This document shows positions 5,822 to 8,240 of a stretch of DNA of 8,240 nucleotides, piece by piece. The notes beneath the pieces are model-generated. The model was given only the letters and a program-made list of their open reading frames with translations, did not search any database and was not told the DNA's origin. Numbering within the stretch: position 1 is the stretch's first letter; each line of letters begins with the position of its first letter. Source of the DNA: Xanthobacteraceae bacterium (lineage in GTDB: Bacteria > Pseudomonadota > Alphaproteobacteria > Rhizobiales > Xanthobacteraceae). The position numbers were made by a program, and so were the translations under genes. The stretch is from contig JASHYD010000933.1 in the NCBI GenBank assembly GCA_030043175.1, forward strand, positions 1 through 8,240, in the 5' to 3' direction.

Positions 5822-6097
5822 TCAATTGGCTGACCGTCCTGCCTGCAGCTCGATCGCTGGATGACGCCGCGGCGGGCGCGGGTAGTCAGATCCGTGGAGC
5901 GCAGCTTCCAACAAGCGAGCGGTGTCACGCTCGCCAAATCTTGCCGCTGCGATAATTCGTCCAGCGATCAATTCACGCGTCACTTCGGGCTGATCGGTTT
6001 TGCCTAGCTTTTCACAGGCAGCATCGAGAGCCTCAGTCATCGCGGCAATCGCCTCAGGCTCGAACGCTCCAGGTATTGCAAGAGTAGGACTTGGCAT
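5822..6097 (-). CDS. Conserved small hypothetical protein (91 aa)
   Basis: The sequence FEPEAIAAMTEALDAACEKLG followed by PEVTRELIAGRIIAAARFGERD resembles small cytosolic proteins I recall from many rhizobial genomes, where 'PEAI..M..ALDAAC' and 'R..IA.RIIAAA..GERD' are the conserved cores. Function is unassigned in those relatives, to my knowledge. It is predicted to be two or three helices (about residues 13-31, 37-53 and 57-68). Relatives usually end soon after the equivalent of residue 68. Here about 22 further residues rich in Pro and Arg follow, possibly from a lost stop codon or small frameshift near 5890. The ATG at 6097 has GGAG about 10 nt upstream on its strand. It is transcribed divergently from the 6444 gene. 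Confidence 0.68.
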   Translation of the reverse strand: MPSPTLAIPGAFEPEAIAAMTEALDAACEKLGKTDQPEVTRELIAGRIIAAARFGERDTARLLEAALHGSDYPRPPRRHPAIELQAGRSAN

Positions 6098-6443
6098 AGG
6101 CCGCTATCTCCAATGCGGCAGGTACTTGCGCACTTGAGATGGTAGCGGAGGTTATCTACTGATCGATATTAAATTTCTAGTAATCCTAAGGATCACCGTG
6201 CTTGTGTTCTAGCGTAGCTAGAATGATCAAGAGCACTACAAGCGACATATTTATTGAGATACAACGTGCCGTCTTTGCAACACGTGGCGACTTTCGACAG
6301 ACAGCCGCTTTTATTTGCCAAGTACCGCAGTTTACAAGATGGGGATGGGGCCGCGACCTTCAGGGCAAACAGGGCTGGCGGTCGGAGCCCCGATTGGCTT
6401 CCTCACGACATTCCCGCGCTGTGGTCTCATCGGGGGGGCACAA
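6098..6443. other. Divergent intergenic region with dyads
   Basis: This stretch separates the 91-aa minus-strand gene from the 97-aa plus-strand gene. It has an AT-rich core (about 6153-6190) suited to promoters, but I cannot fix -35 and -10 boxes. Open frames exist in all three plus frames from about 6200 onward and run into the next gene out of frame. None is convincing as protein. Confidence 0.5.
6207..6223. promoter_or_regulatory. Perfect 7-bp inverted repeat, operator-like
   Basis: TTCTAGC at 6207-6213 and GCTAGAA at 6217-6223 are separated by GTA. The half-site TTCTAG also occurs at 6175-6180, 32 bp upstream. An 11-bp dyad, ATCCT-A-AGGAT, lies between them at 6183-6193. Together they look like regulator-binding sites in a divergent promoter region. 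No T-run follows, so a terminator is unlikely. Confidence 0.35.
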
Positions 6444-6737
6444 ATGGCGGCGCACTCTCAAAGACGTCGTCTCAGCGGGAAAGCGCGTCGGGCGCTGGAG
6501 TTGCTCATCGACCAGCAGGACAGCACCGAAGCGGATCTCGGTGTGTACCTCGGTTTCACAGATCGAATGCTTTTCCTTCTCGCACAGGCCGGGCTGATAG
6601 CGATACGACATGAGATCATCAACACTGGTGGCGAGTTGATCGATATCGGCCGCGTCAGCATTACGGAGGCTGGACGGCGGGCACTCAAGGGCGCGCCCGC
6701 GCGTAGGCCGTCGCCGCGCTTGCAGGCTGGTCAGTAG
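6444..6737 (+). CDS. Winged-helix-like small protein (97 aa)
   Basis: The ATG at 6444 follows a G-rich tract (6431-6438). The protein has a basic N-terminus (SQRRRLSGKARRALELLIDQ), a second helical segment (EADLGVYLGFTDRMLFLLAQAGL), then a likely beta-hairpin wing (IRHEIINTGGELIDIGRVSIT) and a final helix (EAGRRALKG). This order fits a small winged helix-turn-helix. The closing 'GR..ITEAGRRAL' is common in short rhizobial hypotheticals I recall. The last 15 residues are Pro/Arg-rich and probably disordered. It may bind DNA, but no partner gene is adjacent. The frame is open upstream to 6315; those 43 residues add nothing recognisable and precede the better start. Confidence 0.72.
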   Translation: MAAHSQRRRLSGKARRALELLIDQQDSTEADLGVYLGFTDRMLFLLAQAGLIAIRHEIINTGGELIDIGRVSITEAGRRALKGAPARRPSPRLQAGQ

Positions 6738-6755
6738 CTTTCCGCGACCGCATAG

Positions 6756-6771
6756 GGGGCTCGCCAGCCCC
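6756..6771 (+). terminator. Possible weak terminator hairpin
   Basis: GGGGCT (6756-6761) and AGCCCC (6766-6771) form a 6-bp GC-rich stem with loop CGCC, followed by GTTTAG. It begins 18 bp after the stop of the 97-aa gene. The T-tract is only three bases long, so termination would be weak. Confidence 0.4.
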
Positions 6772-7102
6772 GTTTAGAGGCCCTCAGAGCGCCCGACCGC
6801 TTCCCAAGGTCGAAGCGTAGGCCGCCAGGCCCAGCAAAATCAGTGACTTAAGCCTATACTTCCGGTGTCACCGATACATGAGCGATCAGCACCACGTAAG
6901 CACAGCACCTCCCTTGCAGCCAAATCCATGGAATAATGAAGTGTCAGCCATGTCCCCGGGACACTTATCCCGGCCCCACGGCTTACTCGCTGACGTGCCG
7001 CAAGAAAGACGTGGATGCCCGACGCGGCATGACGCTAAGTCGATGTCATTGGAATGAGCGGTGATAGACTTTCGTGTGTTCGTTGGAGCTCGGAAATCAA
7101 AG
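6772..7102. other. Intergenic, no supported gene
   Basis: A 59-residue plus frame at 6878-7057 begins MSDQHHVSTAPPLQPNPW but has no Shine-Dalgarno and no recognisable composition. A minus-strand frame across 6886-7134 is equally weak. The promoter of the cupin gene should lie near 7040-7090, but I cannot identify it confidently. Confidence 0.45.
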
Positions 7103-7110
7103 AAGGAGGT
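7103..7110 (+). promoter_or_regulatory. Strong Shine-Dalgarno for the cupin gene
   Basis: AAGGAGGT is a full match to the anti-Shine-Dalgarno and ends 5 nt before the GTG at 7116. It fixes the GTG as the start rather than the upstream frame opening at 7074, and it leaves a clean signal peptide at the N-terminus. Confidence 0.85.
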
Positions 7111-7115
7111 TTGTC

Positions 7116-7580
7116 GTGAAAGCAAAATTCCCACTGTTTTTCTGTATCGGTCTGTTGGGCCTGTCCGTTCATATGCCGCCGGCCGTGAGCGCCGACGACG
7201 CGGCCGCCGCGCAGAAACACAAGCCGCTGATGATCAACCACCTTTATACCGGGCCGGACGGCCAGACGCATGCGGAGGAAATTGAAGCGAAATTCGCTTC
7301 CGGCAGCGGAGTCGAAGCCTATAAACTGTTGACCAACGCCGGCGCGGAGCTTCGTCGCGCACCTCCGGGTCGGGTCGCCGATTGGCATACAGCGCCCCGC
7401 CGGCAATACGTCATCACCCTGAGCGGCCACGGCGAGCTGGAGATTTCGGGTGGCAAGAAGATCTCGGTCGGGCCGGGCAGCATCGAGCTCGTCGAGGATG
7501 TCAGCGGCAAAGGCCATATCACCCGAACGGTGGGCGACGAAGATCGCGTGACCATTCAGATCCCGCTGACGGACCGGTAA
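7116..7580 (+). CDS. Exported cupin-domain protein (154 aa)
   Basis: Translation starts at the GTG at 7116. Residues 1-26 form a signal peptide (basic VKAK, hydrophobic FPLFFCIGLLGL, ending PAVSA before DD). The mature protein has a single cupin barrel. The first cupin motif region is WHTAPRRQYVITLSGHGELE (90-109), where H91 is a possible metal ligand; the usual H-x-H pair is replaced by H-T-A-P-R-R-Q-Y. The second region is GPGSIELVEDVSGKGHITR (119-137), with the GPGS turn and H134 as a second possible ligand. This WH.APRRQY/GKGH variant matches a family I know as small uncharacterised cupins, without a firm reaction. The role is therefore open: a periplasmic binding or isomerase-type activity is possible. 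It stands alone, with no enzyme gene next to it. Confidence 0.88.
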   Translation: MKAKFPLFFCIGLLGLSVHMPPAVSADDAAAAQKHKPLMINHLYTGPDGQTHAEEIEAKFASGSGVEAYKLLTNAGAELRRAPPGRVADWHTAPRRQYVITLSGHGELEISGGKKISVGPGSIELVEDVSGKGHITRTVGDEDRVTIQIPLTDR

Positions 7581-8240
7581 CCGACCGATGCCTCGTGCAG
7601 GCCTGGTTCAAAGCGCCGGCCGGAGGTTTTGTCGGCGCGCACCGGGGAGACGGTTCCGCGTCAGCCGATTCTGAAGCAGAGCTGTTATGGCCGGACTAAA
7701 AATCGCTTGATGAGACTCCGGGGACGAAGGCTGACCGGCACTTGCGCGATCGCAGCCGGATGAAAGCGTTACGCAACTCGCCGAGTAGAGCCCAGCCACC
7801 GCAGAACGAGCGGCGTTGAGTTTGCTCTACCAGCGCAAGTCCTGCCCCCGGGATCGGCAACGAGCGCGGCCGCTTGCGGGTACCGGCAAAGATCGCATCG
7901 GTGACCGCCGGTTGGATCATCGTCGTGTCAGGTTTGACGGCTTCACGCCGGAACGGCATGTCGACTTATATCGGTGTTGCTACAGGGCCTCACCCTAGCC
8001 CCATCTGAGACATGAGCGGCTCCAGGCCTTTCGTAGCGCAAAAGCATCGTTCGTAGCGTGATATACTTGACTGCATGGCGTGGGCATGACCCTCAGGCTG
8101 AGGTCACCTCGCAAGCCTTCATCGCACGGCGGGCTTGTTAAGCTCCACTTGGCGGCTCGGCGGTCGTCTGGCTTTTTGCTGCCGGGCTTGAGAGCACACA
8201 GCGGCTTGTCGGATGTACACCACCAATGGCCAGGGAAGCA
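7581..8240. other. Right-hand 660 bp, no convincing gene
   Basis: A minus frame at 7696-7959 (87 residues, starting MPFRREAVKPDTTMIQP) lacks a good ribosome-binding site and any motif. Another minus frame runs from the window edge to the TAG at 7995-7997 (81 codons, several Cys and Trp, no ATG near its visible beginning) and could be the end of a gene from outside. A 9-bp direct repeat TTCGTAGCG occurs at 8030-8038 and 8050-8058, and a dyad CCTCAG-G-CTGAGG at 8091-8103. I cannot assign any of these. Confidence 0.4.

Noticed and set aside
7051..7076. EcfG-like promoter before the cupin gene (GGAAT-N17-CGTG)
   Set aside because: The spacing is right and it lies 40 bp upstream, but both boxes carry a mismatch at conserved positions. 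It is not enough to call, though worth remembering if the cupin proves stress-induced.
7950..7975. EcfG-like promoter (GGAAC-N17-CGGT)
   Set aside because: The -10 has a mismatch, and no supported gene follows. The next ATG gives only a 14-codon frame.
1..8240. CRISPR array, tRNA or rRNA genes
   Set aside because: No regularly spaced repeats, cloverleaf-like sequences with conserved T-arm bases, or rRNA stretches were seen on either strand.

Overview
The window looks like an accessory stretch of an alphaproteobacterial chromosome or large plasmid, most likely from the order formerly called Rhizobiales (Bradyrhizobium-like). This rests on four things: a DUF4118-PAS-HWE histidine kinase, a textbook EcfG-type (general stress response) promoter in front of it, small conserved proteins that resemble rhizobial hypotheticals, and GC-rich codon use. 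The genus is inferred, not proven.

Layout from left to right. Positions 1-610 hold a doubtful 52-aa frame and a small exported, coiled-coil-rich Q/R/E protein (343-606). Positions 630-940 hold the broken 5' end of an IS256-family transposase, followed by a short stretch rich in inverted repeats. On the minus strand, a promoter near 2200-2232 drives a two-gene unit: a double-membrane-span SPFH/band 7 protein (1199-2170), then 6 bp downstream a ribbon-helix-helix DNA-binding protein (980-1192). A perfect 7-bp inverted repeat sits on the -10 box of that promoter, which suggests autoregulation by the second gene. Divergent from it, in noticeably AT-richer DNA, is a three-span small membrane protein (2500-2841) with its own operator-like palindrome. 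A sigma-EcfG promoter (3097-3122) then precedes a membrane-bound HWE histidine kinase (3163-4542).

The right half is sparse. About 790 bp holds only weak minus-strand frames (4824-5205). After it come an exported small protein with two cysteines (5332-5751), a minus-strand conserved 91-aa protein (5822-6097), a divergent 97-aa winged-helix-like protein (6444-6737) with a possible terminator, an exported single-domain cupin with a strong Shine-Dalgarno and a GTG start (7116-7580), and about 660 bp with no convincing gene.

Most genes are orphans: no response regulator beside the kinase, no enzyme beside the cupin, and no pathway operon. The envelope theme recurs (SPFH protein, small membrane protein, sensor kinase, three exported proteins). 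The two best-supported regulatory observations are the EcfG promoter on the kinase gene and the dyad over the SPFH/RHH promoter. I see no CRISPR array, tRNA, rRNA or intact mobile element.
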